Of a DNA stretch of 64,000 nt, positions 17,165 to 26,966 are shown one piece after another. The DNA comes from Croceibacterium ferulae (GTDB lineage: Bacteria; Pseudomonadota; Alphaproteobacteria; Sphingomonadales; Sphingomonadaceae). Both the position numbers and the translations under genes were made by a program. Position 1 is the stretch's first letter, and the number at the start of each line of letters is the position of its first letter. The stretch lies in NCBI RefSeq assembly GCF_003660445.1, contig NZ_QZVQ01000003.1, forward strand, positions 408,602-472,601, in the 5' to 3' direction. The notes below the pieces were generated by a model. It was given only the letters and a program-made list of their open reading frames with translations, searched no databases and was not told where the DNA came from.

Positions 17165-19834
17165 ATGGATATCGCCCGCACCCCATCCACGCCCGACGGC
17201 AACCCGCATCTGGCCGACGCCCCGCCCCTGCCGCCGCAGCCGCCGGTGATCCTGCGGGAGGATTACCGCCCGTTTCCGTGGCTGGTGCCCAATGTGCGGC
17301 TCGATTTCACGCTGGGCCTGACCGAGACCACCATCCGGGCCGAACTGGAGGTGGCGCGCAACCCGGCGGCCGACAGCACGCCGGTGCTGCGCCTGAACGG
17401 CGACGGACTGACCGCGCTGGAAGTGCTGGTGGATGGGGAAGTGCTGAACAGCTGGGTGATGGAAGGGCCGGACCTGCTGGTCACCCTGCCCGGCGGTGCC
17501 CATACCGTCGGCATTACCACCAGGATCGACCCCATGGCCAACAGCCAGCTGATGGGCCTGTATGCCAGCGGCGGCATGCTGTGCACCCAGTGCGAGGCGG
17601 AAGGCTTCCGCCGCATCGCCTTCTTCCCGGACCGGCCCGACGTGCTGTCCACCTATCGCGTGCGGATGAGCGGGCCACGAGCCGACTTCCCCGTGCTGCT
17701 GTCCAATGGCGACTTGGTGGGCAAGGGTGCCGGGGAGGACGGCACACACTGGGCCGAATGGCACGACCCCTGGCCCAAGCCGTCCTATCTGTTCGCGCTG
17801 GTCGCGGGCGACCTGGTGGCCCAGCGCGACAGCTTCACCACGATGAACGGGCGCGAGGTGCAGCTGGCGATCTATGTCCGCGCGGAGGATGAGGGCCGCA
17901 CTGACCACGCCATGCAGTCGCTCAAGCGCTCGATGCGGTGGGACGAGGAGGTGTTCGGGCGCGAATACGACCTGGGCATCTTCAACATCGTCGCCGTCAG
18001 CGATTTCAACATGGGGGCGATGGAGAACAAGGGGCTGAACGTCTTCAACACGAAATATGTGCTGGCCGACCCCGACACCGCCACTGATGGCGATTATGAC
18101 GCGGTCGAAGGCGTGATCGCGCATGAGTACTTCCACAACTGGTCCGGCAATCGCGTCACCTGTCGCGACTGGTTCCAGCTGAGCCTGAAGGAAGGCTTCA
18201 CCGTGCTGCGCGACCAGCTGTTCAGCCAGGACATGGGCAGCGCGCCGGTCAAGCGGATCGAGGATGTGCGGGTGCTGCGATCGGTCCAGTTTCCGGAGGA
18301 TTCCGGCCCGCTGGCGCATCCGATCCGGCCCGATTCCTTTCGCGAGATCAGCAATTTCTACACCGCCACCGTGTACAACAAGGGGGCGGAGGTGATCCGC
18401 ATGATGCGCACCATGGCGGGGCCGGAACGGTTCCGCGCCGGCTGCGACCTGTATTTCCAGCGCCACGATGGCGAAGCCGCGACCTGCGAGGATTTCGTGC
18501 GCGCGATGGAGGACGGCACCGGGATGGACCTGCGCCAGTTCCGCCGCTGGTACAGCCAGGCCGGCACGCCGCAGGTGCGCGTCGCGGTCGCGCCGGGTGC
18601 AGATGGCGTGACGCTGACCCTGTCGCAGAGCACGCCCGCGACACCGGGTCAGGAGGGCAAGCAGCCGGTGCCGATCCCGCTGCGGCTGGCGCTGCACGAC
18701 CGTGCGACCGGCGTGCTGGGCACCGAGACGCTGCTGGTGCTGACCGCGGCCGAGCAAAGCTTCACCCTGCCGCATGCAGGCGAGGCGCCCGTGCTGTCGA
18801 TCAATCGCGGCTTCTCCGCCCCCGTGGTGATCCGGCGCGACGTGGCGCCGGCGGACCTGATGTTCCTGGCCGCGCGCGACGACGATCCCTTTGCCCGGTA
18901 CGAGGCGATGCAGGATCTGGTGGTCGGCCACCTGCTGTCCGCCGTGCGCGGGGATGCGCCAGAGGAACTGGGGACCGAGGGCGGCCGGGCGGCGATCCGC
19001 GACGTGCTGGCCACCGTGCTGGCCGATGACGGCATCGACGACCTGATGCGCGGCGAATTGCTGATCCTGCCGGGCGAGACCTACCTGGCCGAACAGCTGC
19101 CGGTCGCTGATCCCGGCCGCATCCATGCCGCGCGCGAGGAGCTGAAGGGCTGGCTGGCGCAGCAGCTGGAGGCCGAGCTGGTGGCGCTGCACGACCGGGC
19201 GAGCCGGGTCGGCAACGGCTTCGACGCGGCGGCCAAGGGCGCGCGCAAGGTCAAGACGCAGGCGCTGGTGTTCCTGGCCGCGGGCAATCCCGCGCTGGCG
19301 GCGCGACTCGCCGCCGCGCAATATGACGCAGCCTGCCAGCCCGGCGGCACCATGACCGACCGGCAGGGCGCGCTGATGGTGCTGGCAGGTCTGAACTCGC
19401 CGGAGCGGACCGCGCGGTTGCTGGACTTCTACAACCGCCACCGCAGCAATGCGCTGGTGATCGACAAATGGTTCGCGCTGCAGGCCCAATCGCTGCATCC
19501 GCAGGCGCTGGCCCATGTGCAGGCGCTGGCGCAGCACCCCGATTTCACCTTGCGCAATCCCAATCGCGCCCGTTCGCTGTTCATGGCCTTTGTCGGCAAT
19601 CCGCACGCCTTCCATGCCGCGGACGGCGAAGGCTATCGCATGATTGCGGATACGGTGCTGGCGCTCGACCCGCTCAATCCCCAGACCGCCGCCCGCTTCG
19701 TGCCGCCGCTGGGCCGCTGGCGCCGGATCGAGCCGGGCCGGGCTGCGCTGATGCGCGAGCAGCTGGAGCGGATCGCCGCCGCCCCGCGCCTGTCGCGCGA
19801 CACCTTCGAACAGGTGAGCCGGTCCCTTGGCTGA
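17165..19834 (+). CDS. pepN: Aminopeptidase N (M1 family)
   Basis: 889-aa cytosolic zinc aminopeptidase that removes N-terminal residues from peptides. The M1 motifs are intact: GAMEN at 284-288 and HEYFH at 320-324 within HEYFHNWSGNRV, with the third zinc ligand Glu in LKEGFTVLRDQ. The long helical C-terminal domain ends with DTFEQVSRSLG, as in Escherichia coli PepN-type enzymes, and the length agrees. A second M1 enzyme of a different subfamily is encoded at 44,570-46,459. Confidence 0.96.
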   Translation: MDIARTPSTPDGNPHLADAPPLPPQPPVILREDYRPFPWLVPNVRLDFTLGLTETTIRAELEVARNPAADSTPVLRLNGDGLTALEVLVDGEVLNSWVMEGPDLLVTLPGGAHTVGITTRIDPMANSQLMGLYASGGMLCTQCEAEGFRRIAFFPDRPDVLSTYRVRMSGPRADFPVLLSNGDLVGKGAGEDGTHWAEWHDPWPKPSYLFALVAGDLVAQRDSFTTMNGREVQLAIYVRAEDEGRTDHAMQSLKRSMRWDEEVFGREYDLGIFNIVAVSDFNMGAMENKGLNVFNTKYVLADPDTATDGDYDAVEGVIAHEYFHNWSGNRVTCRDWFQLSLKEGFTVLRDQLFSQDMGSAPVKRIEDVRVLRSVQFPEDSGPLAHPIRPDSFREISNFYTATVYNKGAEVIRMMRTMAGPERFRAGCDLYFQRHDGEAATCEDFVRAMEDGTGMDLRQFRRWYSQAGTPQVRVAVAPGADGVTLTLSQSTPATPGQEGKQPVPIPLRLALHDRATGVLGTETLLVLTAAEQSFTLPHAGEAPVLSINRGFSAPVVIRRDVAPADLMFLAARDDDPFARYEAMQDLVVGHLLSAVRGDAPEELGTEGGRAAIRDVLATVLADDGIDDLMRGELLILPGETYLAEQLPVADPGRIHAAREELKGWLAQQLEAELVALHDRASRVGNGFDAAAKGARKVKTQALVFLAAGNPALAARLAAAQYDAACQPGGTMTDRQGALMVLAGLNSPERTARLLDFYNRHRSNALVIDKWFALQAQSLHPQALAHVQALAQHPDFTLRNPNRARSLFMAFVGNPHAFHAADGEGYRMIADTVLALDPLNPQTAARFVPPLGRWRRIEPGRAALMREQLERIAAAPRLSRDTFEQVSRSLG

Positions 19835-19838
19835 GGAC

Positions 19839-20612
19839 ATGCTGACCAGCGACGCGCTGGCGGGGGTGCCGCACGGCTTCGGCACCGCGCTGGCCGGCGA
19901 CATGGGGCTGCGGGGGCTGCCGTCCGATGATCCCGCGCTCGCCCCCGTGCAGGCGAACCGCGCCCGGGCTGCCGAGGCCGTCCTGCCTGGGGCGCGGCTG
20001 GTGGGGGTGTACCAGGTGCATGGCACCACCTGCGTGGAGGCAGGCGAGTGGACGGATGATGCGCGGCCGCAGGCCGATGCGCTGGTGACCGATCGGCCGG
20101 GCCTGCTGCTGGGCATCCTGACCGCCGATTGCGCGCCCGTCCTGCTGGCGGATCGCGCCGCCGGCGTGGTCGGCGCGGCGCATGCCGGATGGAAGGGCGC
20201 AGTGGGCGGCGTGGTGGAGGCGACGCTTGCCGCGATGGAGCGGCTGGGCGCCCGCCGGGCCGACATCGCTGCCGCGATCGGGCCCACCATCGGCCAGGCC
20301 AGCTACGAGGTCGACGCCCCGTTCCGCACCCGCCTCGCCGCCAAGGGGAAGGATGGGGGCGAGGCCCGCTTCTTCGCGCCCGGCACGCGCGTGGGCCATT
20401 GGCAGTTCGACCTGCCGGGCTTTGTCGCCGCCCGGCTGGTGGATGGCGGGGTCGGGCAGGTGGCGGTGCTGCCCTGCGACACCTATGCGGATGTGGGCCG
20501 GTTCTTCTCCTTTCGCCGGGCCACGCATCGGGGCCAGGCGGATTATGGCCGGCACCTGTCCCTGATCGGTCTGCCCGATCGCCGCCGATCGGTGCGCGCC
20601 CATATCGTTTGA
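19839..20612 (+). CDS. YfiH/LACC1-type purine nucleoside phosphorylase (polyphenol oxidase family)
   Basis: 257-aa protein of the multicopper-polyphenol-oxidase family, now known in several bacteria and human LACC1 to act on purine nucleosides. The metal-binding motifs QVHG (His61), LTADCAPV (Cys98) and HAGWKG (His115) are intact, as is AAIGPTIGQASYEV. I use ATG 19839; a TTG at 19827 overlapping the pepN stop is an alternative. It directly follows pepN and is likely cotranscribed. Confidence 0.9.
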   Translation: MLTSDALAGVPHGFGTALAGDMGLRGLPSDDPALAPVQANRARAAEAVLPGARLVGVYQVHGTTCVEAGEWTDDARPQADALVTDRPGLLLGILTADCAPVLLADRAAGVVGAAHAGWKGAVGGVVEATLAAMERLGARRADIAAAIGPTIGQASYEVDAPFRTRLAAKGKDGGEARFFAPGTRVGHWQFDLPGFVAARLVDGGVGQVAVLPCDTYADVGRFFSFRRATHRGQADYGRHLSLIGLPDRRRSVRAHIV

Positions 20613-20641
20613 TCGCAAAACGTGCCGCTGCCAAATCACTG

Positions 20642-20670
20642 TTGGCACTCACCCGCCCCTCCGCTAGGCA
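20642..20670 (+). promoter_or_regulatory. Possible sigma-70-type promoter for petABC
   Basis: In the 175-nt gap before petA, TTGGCA (20642-20647) and TAGGCA (20665-20670) are separated by 17 nt. Both boxes match the consensus only in part, so this is a weak prediction that rests mainly on position and spacing. Confidence 0.35.
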
Positions 20671-20787
20671 TGGGGGCAATGCCGTGCCTGGGCCGTATCT
20701 GGGAAACCGGATAACAGCGCGGCGGGAGAACAAGGGACAGGTTGCGCGCGGATCGGCTCCAGCGCGGGCGACCAACAGGGTAGAGTG

Positions 20788-21372
20788 ATGGCAAGCACCA
20801 CGGGCGCCGCCCCCGATGACGCGATGACCACAGATGGCGATTCCGGTACGCACCCCGTGCGCCGGCGTGATTTCATCAACATCGCCGCAGTCTCCGCCGC
20901 CGGCGTGGGCGGGCTGGCGGTGCTGTATCCGCTGATCAGCCAGATGGCCCCGTCCAAGGACGTGCTGGCCGAATCGACGACGGAGCTTGATCTGTCGGCG
21001 ATCCAGCCGGGCCAGGCGGTCAAGGCGGTGTTCCGCAAGCAGCCGGTCTTCATCCGCAACCTGACGCCGCAGGAAATCGCCGCGGCGGATGCGGTGGACG
21101 TGTCTTCGCTGCGCGATCCACAGACCCTGGCCGAACGGACCAAGGCCGGCCATGGCAACTGGCTGATCACCATGGGCGTGTGCACCCATCTGGGCTGCGT
21201 GCCGCTGGGTGCGGGCGAGGGCGAGAACAAGGGCGAGTTCGGCGGCTATTTCTGCCCGTGCCATGGTTCGCACTACGACACGGCCGCGCGCATCCGCAAA
21301 GGGCCGGCGCCCACGAACCTGCTGGTGCCGGAATACGAATTCACCACCGACACGACCGTCGTGATCGGCTGA
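20788..21372 (+). CDS. petA: Ubiquinol-cytochrome c reductase iron-sulfur subunit (Rieske)
   Basis: 194-aa 2Fe-2S subunit of the cytochrome bc1 complex. The N-terminal part has a twin-arginine region (RRRDFI, about 25-30) and one membrane anchor (about 31-50). The cluster motifs CTHLGC (132-137) and CPCHGS (156-161) supply two Cys and two His ligands. ATG 20788 follows AGGGTAG at a suitable distance. First gene of petABC; moves electrons from ubiquinol to cytochrome c1 on the periplasmic side. Confidence 0.97.
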   Translation: MASTTGAAPDDAMTTDGDSGTHPVRRRDFINIAAVSAAGVGGLAVLYPLISQMAPSKDVLAESTTELDLSAIQPGQAVKAVFRKQPVFIRNLTPQEIAAADAVDVSSLRDPQTLAERTKAGHGNWLITMGVCTHLGCVPLGAGEGENKGEFGGYFCPCHGSHYDTAARIRKGPAPTNLLVPEYEFTTDTTVVIG

Positions 21373-21391
21373 GCGGGGAGGGACCAGAACC

Positions 21392-22705
21392 ATGAGCTTT
21401 CCCTGGGCCAAGGCCTACGAACCCAAGGCGCCGCTGATGCGCTTCCTGGACGAACGGCTGCCGCTGCCGCGCTTTGTCTACAATGCGGTGGGCGCCGGCT
21501 ACCCGGTGCCGCGCAACCTCAGCTATTTCTGGAATTTCGGCATTCTGGCGGGCTTCTGCCTGGTGCTGCAGATCGTCACCGGCGTGGTGCTGGCGATGCA
21601 TTATTCGGCCAACGCGCTGGTCGCCTTCAATTCGGTCGAGCACATCATGCGCGACGTGAACTGGGGCTGGATGCTGCGTTACGCCCATGCCAACGGCGCA
21701 TCGTTCTTCTTCGTGGTGGTCTACATCCACATCTTCCGCGGCCTGTTCTACTCGTCCTACAAGGCCCCGCGGGAGATGATCTGGCTGCTGGGCGTGGTCA
21801 TCTTCCTGCTGATGATGGCCACCGCCTTCATGGGCTACGTCCTGCCCTGGGGCCAGATGAGCTTCTGGGGCGCCAAGGTCATCACCGGCCTGTTCGGCGC
21901 GATCCCGCTGGTGGGCGAGCCGCTGCAGATCTGGCTGCTGGGCGGCTACGCGCCGGACAACGCCGCGCTGAACCGCTTCTATTCGCTGCATTTCCTGCTG
22001 CCCTTCGTGATCGCGGGCGTCGTGATCCTGCATATCTGGGCGCTACACATCCCAGGGTCGTCAAACCCCACGGGCGTGGAGGTGAAGAGCGAGTCCGACA
22101 CCGTGCCGTTCCACCCGTATTACACGGCGAAGGACGGGTTCGGGCTGGGCGTATTCCTGATCATCTACACGCTGTTCGTGTTCTTCCTGCCGAACGCGCT
22201 GGGCCATCCGGACAATTACATCCCGGCCAACCCGCTCTCCACCCCGGCGCATATCGTGCCCGAATGGTATTTCTGGCCGTTCTACGCGATCCTGCGCGCC
22301 TTCACCTCGGACTTCCTGTTGCCGGCGAAGCTGTGGGGCGTGCTGGCCATGTTCAGCGCGATCCTGTGCTGGTTCTTCCTGCCCTGGCTCGACCGCTCGC
22401 CGGTGCGGTCCGGGCATTACCGGCCGCTGTTCCGCAAGTTCTTCTTGTTCGGGCTGATCCCGTGCATGGCGGTGCTGTTCTGGTGCGGCGGCGCCCCGGC
22501 GGAAGAGCCCTATGTGATGCTGAGCCAGATCGCGACGGCGTACTACTTCCTCCACTTCCTGGTGATCCTGCCGATCGTCAGCCTGGTGGAACGACCGGAG
22601 CCGTTGCCGTACTCCATCACCGACGCCGTACTGGGCACGCCTGCCGATGACGGCACGGTGAAGGGCCACATGATCCAGGGCGAAAACGCCCGGCCTGCCG
22701 TCTGA
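21392..22705 (+). CDS. petB: Cytochrome b of the bc1 complex
   Basis: 437-aa integral membrane subunit carrying the two b hemes and both quinone sites. About eight helices are visible, with the histidine-bearing segments [35 protein letters not shown] and [20 protein letters not shown] and the Qo-site motif [13 protein letters not shown]. The length matches alphaproteobacterial forms with one fused b polypeptide. It begins 19 nt after petA. Confidence 0.98.
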   Translation: MSFPWAKAYEPKAPLMRFLDERLPLPRFVYNAVGAGYPVPRNLSYFWNFGILAGFCLVLQIVTGVVLAMHYSANALVAFNSVEHIMRDVNWGWMLRYAHANGASFFFVVVYIHIFRGLFYSSYKAPREMIWLLGVVIFLLMMATAFMGYVLPWGQMSFWGAKVITGLFGAIPLVGEPLQIWLLGGYAPDNAALNRFYSLHFLLPFVIAGVVILHIWALHIPGSSNPTGVEVKSESDTVPFHPYYTAKDGFGLGVFLIIYTLFVFFLPNALGHPDNYIPANPLSTPAHIVPEWYFWPFYAILRAFTSDFLLPAKLWGVLAMFSAILCWFFLPWLDRSPVRSGHYRPLFRKFFLFGLIPCMAVLFWCGGAPAEEPYVMLSQIATAYYFLHFLVILPIVSLVERPEPLPYSITDAVLGTPADDGTVKGHMIQGENARPAV

Positions 22706-22729
22706 TCTGGCGCGAGAGGGAACACACAC

Positions 22730-23638
22730 ATGACGCGCCTGATCGGCATCCTCGTCGGCCTGGTCTTCACCTTCGTGGTGTTGCTGGCCTTTGTCTTCGG
22801 TGCCTGGACCTTTGCGACCGAAGAGGTCTCTCCCACGGCAGAGCACGAGTTCCACCTGGCCCCGCGCCACGCCAGCTACCAGTTCGACGGTGCGCTCGGC
22901 ACCTGGGACTACCAGCAGCTGCAGCGTGGGTACCAGGTGTACAAGGAGGTCTGCTCCGCCTGCCATTCGCTGAAGCTGGTCGGGCTGCGCAACCTGGCGG
23001 AGCTGGGCTATACCGAGGCCGAGGTGAAGGCGGAGGCGGCCAGCTGGGTCGTTCCCGGCATCGACCCGGTCACGGGCGAGGCCAGCACCCGGCCGGGCAC
23101 GCCGACCGACTATTTCCCCTCGCCCTATCCCAATGACGTGGCGGCGGCGGCGGCCAACAACAATGCCGTGCCACCCGACCTGTCGCTGATCACCAAGGCG
23201 CGCCATCACGGCACGGAATATGTCCGTTCGCTGCTGACCGGCTATCGCAATCCGGACACCTTCTCCGTCGACGGCAAGCGGCTGAAGGAGGAGTTCCCCG
23301 ACTTTGAAACGCCGGCCGGGCTGCACTTCAACCCGTATTTTCCCAACCTCAACCTCGCCATGGCGCCGCCACTGACGACGCCGGGGCAGGTGACCTATGC
23401 CGATGGCACCGATCCCACGATCGAGCAGATGGCGACGGATGTGTCCGCCTTCCTGACCTGGACCGCGGAACCCACGCTGGTGCGGCGCAAGCAGACCGGC
23501 TGGCCGGTGCTGGGCTTCCTGCTGTTTGCCACGGTGCTGGCCTGGTATGCCAAGAAGCAGGTCTGGGCGCCGGTGAAGCCGAAGAAGCGCAAGGGCGCGG
23601 TCACCGCCACCGCGACACCGGGCGACCACGAGGCGTGA
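22730..23638 (+). CDS. petC: Cytochrome c1 of the bc1 complex
   Basis: 302-aa subunit that passes electrons from the Rieske protein to soluble cytochrome c. It has an N-terminal signal or anchor helix (about 5-27), the covalent heme motif CSACH at 75-79, an axial-ligand region around LAMAPPL, and a C-terminal membrane anchor (about 260-280) followed by a basic tail. The stop overlaps the apt start as GTGA. Confidence 0.96.
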   Translation: MTRLIGILVGLVFTFVVLLAFVFGAWTFATEEVSPTAEHEFHLAPRHASYQFDGALGTWDYQQLQRGYQVYKEVCSACHSLKLVGLRNLAELGYTEAEVKAEAASWVVPGIDPVTGEASTRPGTPTDYFPSPYPNDVAAAAANNNAVPPDLSLITKARHHGTEYVRSLLTGYRNPDTFSVDGKRLKEEFPDFETPAGLHFNPYFPNLNLAMAPPLTTPGQVTYADGTDPTIEQMATDVSAFLTWTAEPTLVRRKQTGWPVLGFLLFATVLAWYAKKQVWAPVKPKKRKGAVTATATPGDHEA

Positions 23639-24171
23639 GAGGGCCGGAACGGCTGCAGGCGCTGGTCCGCACCGTTCCGGACTTCCCCGCCGCGGGCATC
23701 CTGTTCCGCGACCTGTCTCCGCTGCTGGCGGATGCCGCCGGCTTCGCCCACGCGATCGATCTGCTGGCCGCCCTCGCGACGGAGGCCGGACCGCTGCCGG
23801 ACGTGATCGCCGGCATGGAAGCCCGCGGCTTCATCTATGGCGCGGCGCTGGCCGCGCATCTGCGCATCGGCTTCGTGCCGCTGCGCAAGGCGGGCAAGCT
23901 GCCGCCGCCGGTGATGGCGACCGACTACACGCTGGAATATGGCACCGCGCGGCTGGAGATGTCGGCCCTGGCGGTGCGGCCCGGCCAGCGCGTGCTGCTG
24001 GTGGACGATCTGCTGGCGACCGGCGGCACTACGCTGGCCGGGGCACGGCTGCTGCGGCAGGCGGGCGCGACTGTCGACCGTGCATTGTTCGTGATCGCGC
24101 TGGACGATGCGGGCGGCCATACGGCGCTGGCGGAGCAAAGTATCACGCCCGCAGCCCTGCTCCACTGCTGA
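23635..24171 (+). CDS. apt: Adenine phosphoribosyltransferase
   Basis: 178-aa salvage enzyme that makes AMP from adenine and PRPP. The PRPP-binding loop VLLVDDLLATGGTT, the N-terminal VRTVPDFPAAGILFRDLSPL and GMEARGFIYGAALA are diagnostic. It starts at GTG 23635 inside the petC stop, so translation is coupled to the bc1 operon, a linkage with no evident metabolic logic. The prs gene supplying PRPP lies at 62,107. Confidence 0.95.
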   Translation: MRGPERLQALVRTVPDFPAAGILFRDLSPLLADAAGFAHAIDLLAALATEAGPLPDVIAGMEARGFIYGAALAAHLRIGFVPLRKAGKLPPPVMATDYTLEYGTARLEMSALAVRPGQRVLLVDDLLATGGTTLAGARLLRQAGATVDRALFVIALDDAGGHTALAEQSITPAALLHC

Positions 24172-24252
24172 GCGGCTGCGGCTGGCCGCCATGGCACCTT
24201 TGGCCCGGCCGCGCATTGGCAGGGCAGGGTATCTTCTCTACGCCACGGGGTC

Positions 24253-26112
24253 ATGGAACATCAGGCACTTGTAATCGCGCTGATCGGCGTGCTGGGGATC
24301 GGCGCGCAGTGGATTGCCTGGCGCACCGGCTGGCCGGCGATCGTCCTGATGCTGGCGGCGGGGTTCATCGCCGGACCGGGTCTGCACCTGATCGATCCGC
24401 ACGCCGCCTTCGGCGACCTGCTGGAGCCGCTGGTCTCGATCGGCGTGGCGCTGATCCTGTTCGAAGGCGGCCTCAGCCTGGAATTTCGCGAATTGCGCAA
24501 GGTGGGCGACGCGCTGTGGCGGCTGGTCGTCTTCGGCGTGCCGCTGGGCTGGCTGTTCGGCAGCCTGGCGCTGTACTACATCGCCGGCCTGGTCTGGCCG
24601 GTCGCGATCCTGTTCGCCGGCATCCTGGTGGTGACAGGCCCCACCGTGGTCATGCCCTTGCTGCGGCAGGGCAGCGTGCAGCAACGCCCCGCCGGTATCC
24701 TGAAGTGGGAAGCCATCGTAAATGATCCGGTCGGCGCGCTGTGCGCCGTGATCGCGTACGAATATTTCCGCCTGTCGCAGGAAGGCGCCACCCTGGTGGA
24801 GGTCGTCGGGCCGCTGCTGGTCGCCGCCGTGCTGGCGGGCGGCATCGGCTATGGCGCGGCCTGGCTGATCGCCTGGGCGTTCCCCCGCGGCCTGATCCCC
24901 GAATATCTGAAGGCGCCGGTGCTGCTGGTGACGGTGGTCGGCGTGTTCGTCGGCTGCAACCTGATCGCGCATGAGGCCGGGCTGGTGGCGGTGACGGTGA
25001 TGGGCATCGCGCTGGCCAACATGCCTGCGGCGGGCCTCAGGTCGATCCACTCCTTCAAGCAGAATGTGGCGGTGCTGCTGGTTTCCGGCCTGTTCATCCT
25101 GCTGTCGGCCAGCCTGAACGTGGAAGAGCTGGCGAGCTTTGAATGGCGTTTCGGCGCCTTCCTGCTGGCGCTGCTGTTCCTGGTGCGGCCGGCCACCGTG
25201 CTGCTCAGCCTGCTGGGCAGTTCCGTGCCATGGAACGAGCGGCTGTTCGTGGCATGGATCGCGCCGCGCGGCATCGTGCTGGTGGCGATTTCGGGCCTGT
25301 TCGCGCTGCGCCTGAACGAGCTCGGCTATGCCGATGGCTCCATCCTGATCGGCCTCAGCTTCGCGGTGGTGGTGGCGACCATCGTGGCGCATGGCTTCAC
25401 GCTGAACCTCGTCGCCCGGCTGCTGAAGATCAAGGGGGAGACGCGCCCCGGCCTGCTGATCGTCGGCGCGACCCCGTGGACCGTGGCGCTGGCCAAGCAG
25501 ATGCACGACCTGGAAACGCCCGTGCTGCTGGTGGACGGCAACTGGACCCGGCTGAAGCCCGCCCGGGCCGCGGGCCTGCCGACCTATCACGGCGAGATCC
25601 TGCACGAGGCGACGGAGGACAAGCTGGACCTCACCCCGTTCCAGGTGCTGGTCGCCGCCACGGACAACGAGGCCTACAACACGCTGGTCTGTTCGGAGTT
25701 CGCGCCGGAGATCGGCACGGACCGCGTCTACCAGCTGGGCGACCGGGTGGACGAGGAAGACCACCGCGCGCTGCCCGCATCGCTGCGCGGCCGCGCGCTG
25801 TTCGCCGATGCGATCACGCCCGAACAGCTGGCGGCCTGGCAGGACGAAGGCTGGGTGTTCCGCCGCACCCGCCTGTCGGAACAGTTCGGCCTGGCGGAGG
25901 CGCGCGAGGCGTTGCCCGAAGGTGCGCAGACGCTGCTGCTGCTGCGCCCCGGCGGGCAGATGCGCTTCTTCACCCATGCCAGCGCGCCCGAGCCGCAGGA
26001 AGGCGACACCATCATCTCCTTCGGCCCGCCGCGCCAGCGCACGCCGGAGGACGCCGCCGCCCGGCGCGCCGGCCGCCGCGAACAGACCATCACCGCAGAG
26101 GGAGCAACATGA
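24253..26112 (+). CDS. CPA1-family cation:proton antiporter with C-terminal Rossmann-like domain
   Basis: 619-aa protein. Residues 1-400 form a 12-13 helix sodium/potassium:proton antiporter core, with the helix segment WEAIVNDPVGALCAVIAYE containing the conserved Asp, and HEAGLVAVTVMGIALAN. Residues about 400-490 (RPGLLIVGATPWTVALAKQM, TPVLLVDGNWTRLKPARAAG, VLVAATDNEAYNTLVCSEFA) read as a nucleotide-binding TrkA-N-like domain, followed by a regulatory tail. It would adjust pH or ion balance, possibly gated by a nucleotide. The stop overlaps the OmpA-like gene (ATGA). Confidence 0.9.
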   Translation: MEHQALVIALIGVLGIGAQWIAWRTGWPAIVLMLAAGFIAGPGLHLIDPHAAFGDLLEPLVSIGVALILFEGGLSLEFRELRKVGDALWRLVVFGVPLGWLFGSLALYYIAGLVWPVAILFAGILVVTGPTVVMPLLRQGSVQQRPAGILKWEAIVNDPVGALCAVIAYEYFRLSQEGATLVEVVGPLLVAAVLAGGIGYGAAWLIAWAFPRGLIPEYLKAPVLLVTVVGVFVGCNLIAHEAGLVAVTVMGIALANMPAAGLRSIHSFKQNVAVLLVSGLFILLSASLNVEELASFEWRFGAFLLALLFLVRPATVLLSLLGSSVPWNERLFVAWIAPRGIVLVAISGLFALRLNELGYADGSILIGLSFAVVVATIVAHGFTLNLVARLLKIKGETRPGLLIVGATPWTVALAKQMHDLETPVLLVDGNWTRLKPARAAGLPTYHGEILHEATEDKLDLTPFQVLVAATDNEAYNTLVCSEFAPEIGTDRVYQLGDRVDEEDHRALPASLRGRALFADAITPEQLAAWQDEGWVFRRTRLSEQFGLAEAREALPEGAQTLLLLRPGGQMRFFTHASAPEPQEGDTIISFGPPRQRTPEDAAARRAGRREQTITAEGAT

Positions 26113-26756
26113 CAGCCACCATCCGAACGACCCTGCTGGTTTCCGGAATGCTGGGTGCCGTATTGCTGGCCGGATGCCGCGATGCCGGGTCCGATCCGGC
26201 GCCCGAGGCTTCGCCCACGGCGCAGGAGCCGCCCGTGATCAGCGTGCCCAGCGCCACCCCGTCGGAAACCGCCGTCGCCTCCATCATCCGTCCTGACGTG
26301 GCCAGCGAGCCCGCCGTCGACCTCCCGCCGGAGCCGCTGGCGCTGACGGTGTCCTTTCCGGAAGGGGCCCGACTGACCCAGGAGGCGGAGACGCAGCTGA
26401 CCGGCATGCTGGAGGCGAAGGCGCTGAAGGAAGGCTGGCCGATCGTGCTGCGCGGCCACAGCGACAGCGACGGCACGGACGGTGCCAACCTTGCCACATC
26501 GCGCCGGCGCGCGCAGGCCGTGGCGGACTGGCTGGTCGCGCACGGCATCGACAAGGCGCGCATCCGCGTCATCGCGCTGGGCGAACAGAACCCGGCGGCA
26601 CCCAATGCCCGGCCGGACGGCACGCCGGACGACGCCGGTCGCGCCCGCAACCGCCGGGTGGAGATCACCGTCGCCGCGCCTGAAGGCGGAGGCGCCTCTG
26701 CTGGGCAAGAGGAGCAGCGCGGCCCGAGCGCGGCGCAGCGTCTGACGCAGGATTAG
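26109..26756 (+). CDS. OmpA-family lipoprotein
   Basis: 215-aa protein with an N-terminal lipobox LLAGC (Cys at about 23) after a signal peptide, a Pro/Ser-rich spacer, and a C-terminal OmpA-like peptidoglycan-binding domain (about 85-195: LRGHSDSDGTDGANLATSRR, VADWLVAHGIDKARIRVIAL, RARNRRVEITV). It would tether outer or inner membrane to peptidoglycan. Its start lies within the antiporter stop, an unexpected coupling for an envelope lipoprotein. Confidence 0.88.
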   Translation: MTATIRTTLLVSGMLGAVLLAGCRDAGSDPAPEASPTAQEPPVISVPSATPSETAVASIIRPDVASEPAVDLPPEPLALTVSFPEGARLTQEAETQLTGMLEAKALKEGWPIVLRGHSDSDGTDGANLATSRRRAQAVADWLVAHGIDKARIRVIALGEQNPAAPNARPDGTPDDAGRARNRRVEITVAAPEGGGASAGQEEQRGPSAAQRLTQD

Positions 26757-26818
26757 GGAGAACGCCGCGCATCACGCTTGCGATCGGTCGCGACCGGTGG
26801 CATTTGCGCCTGGCGCGA

Positions 26819-26892
<74 letters not shown>

Positions 26893-26925
26893 CTTTCCTT
26901 CCCCTTTGACACCGGCTGCCCGATA

Positions 26926-26949
26926 TACGACATTTGCGGTCGTAATGTC
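26926..26949 (+). promoter_or_regulatory. Candidate operator of the WYL regulator
   Basis: Two overlapping palindromes sit 18 nt before the WYL gene: TACGAC-N7-GTCGTA (26926-26931 with 26939-26944) and GACATT-N9-AATGTC (26929-26934 with 26944-26949). Such sites are usual in front of YafY/WYL regulator genes that control themselves. tRNA-Gly ends just upstream, so the site could also limit readthrough into the regulator. Confidence 0.55.
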
Positions 26950-26966
26950 CTGAGGGGGGGTGGATC

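Noticed and set aside
17108..20290. Long minus-strand open frame of about 1,060 codons antisense to pepN and yfiH
   Set aside because: It mirrors well-supported genes on the other strand, has Arg/His/Gln-rich composition and no domain, as expected in GC-rich DNA.
20642..20670. CIRCE-like element before petA (TTGGCACTC)
   Set aside because: The matching GAGTGC arm nine bases on is absent, so it is not a HrcA site.
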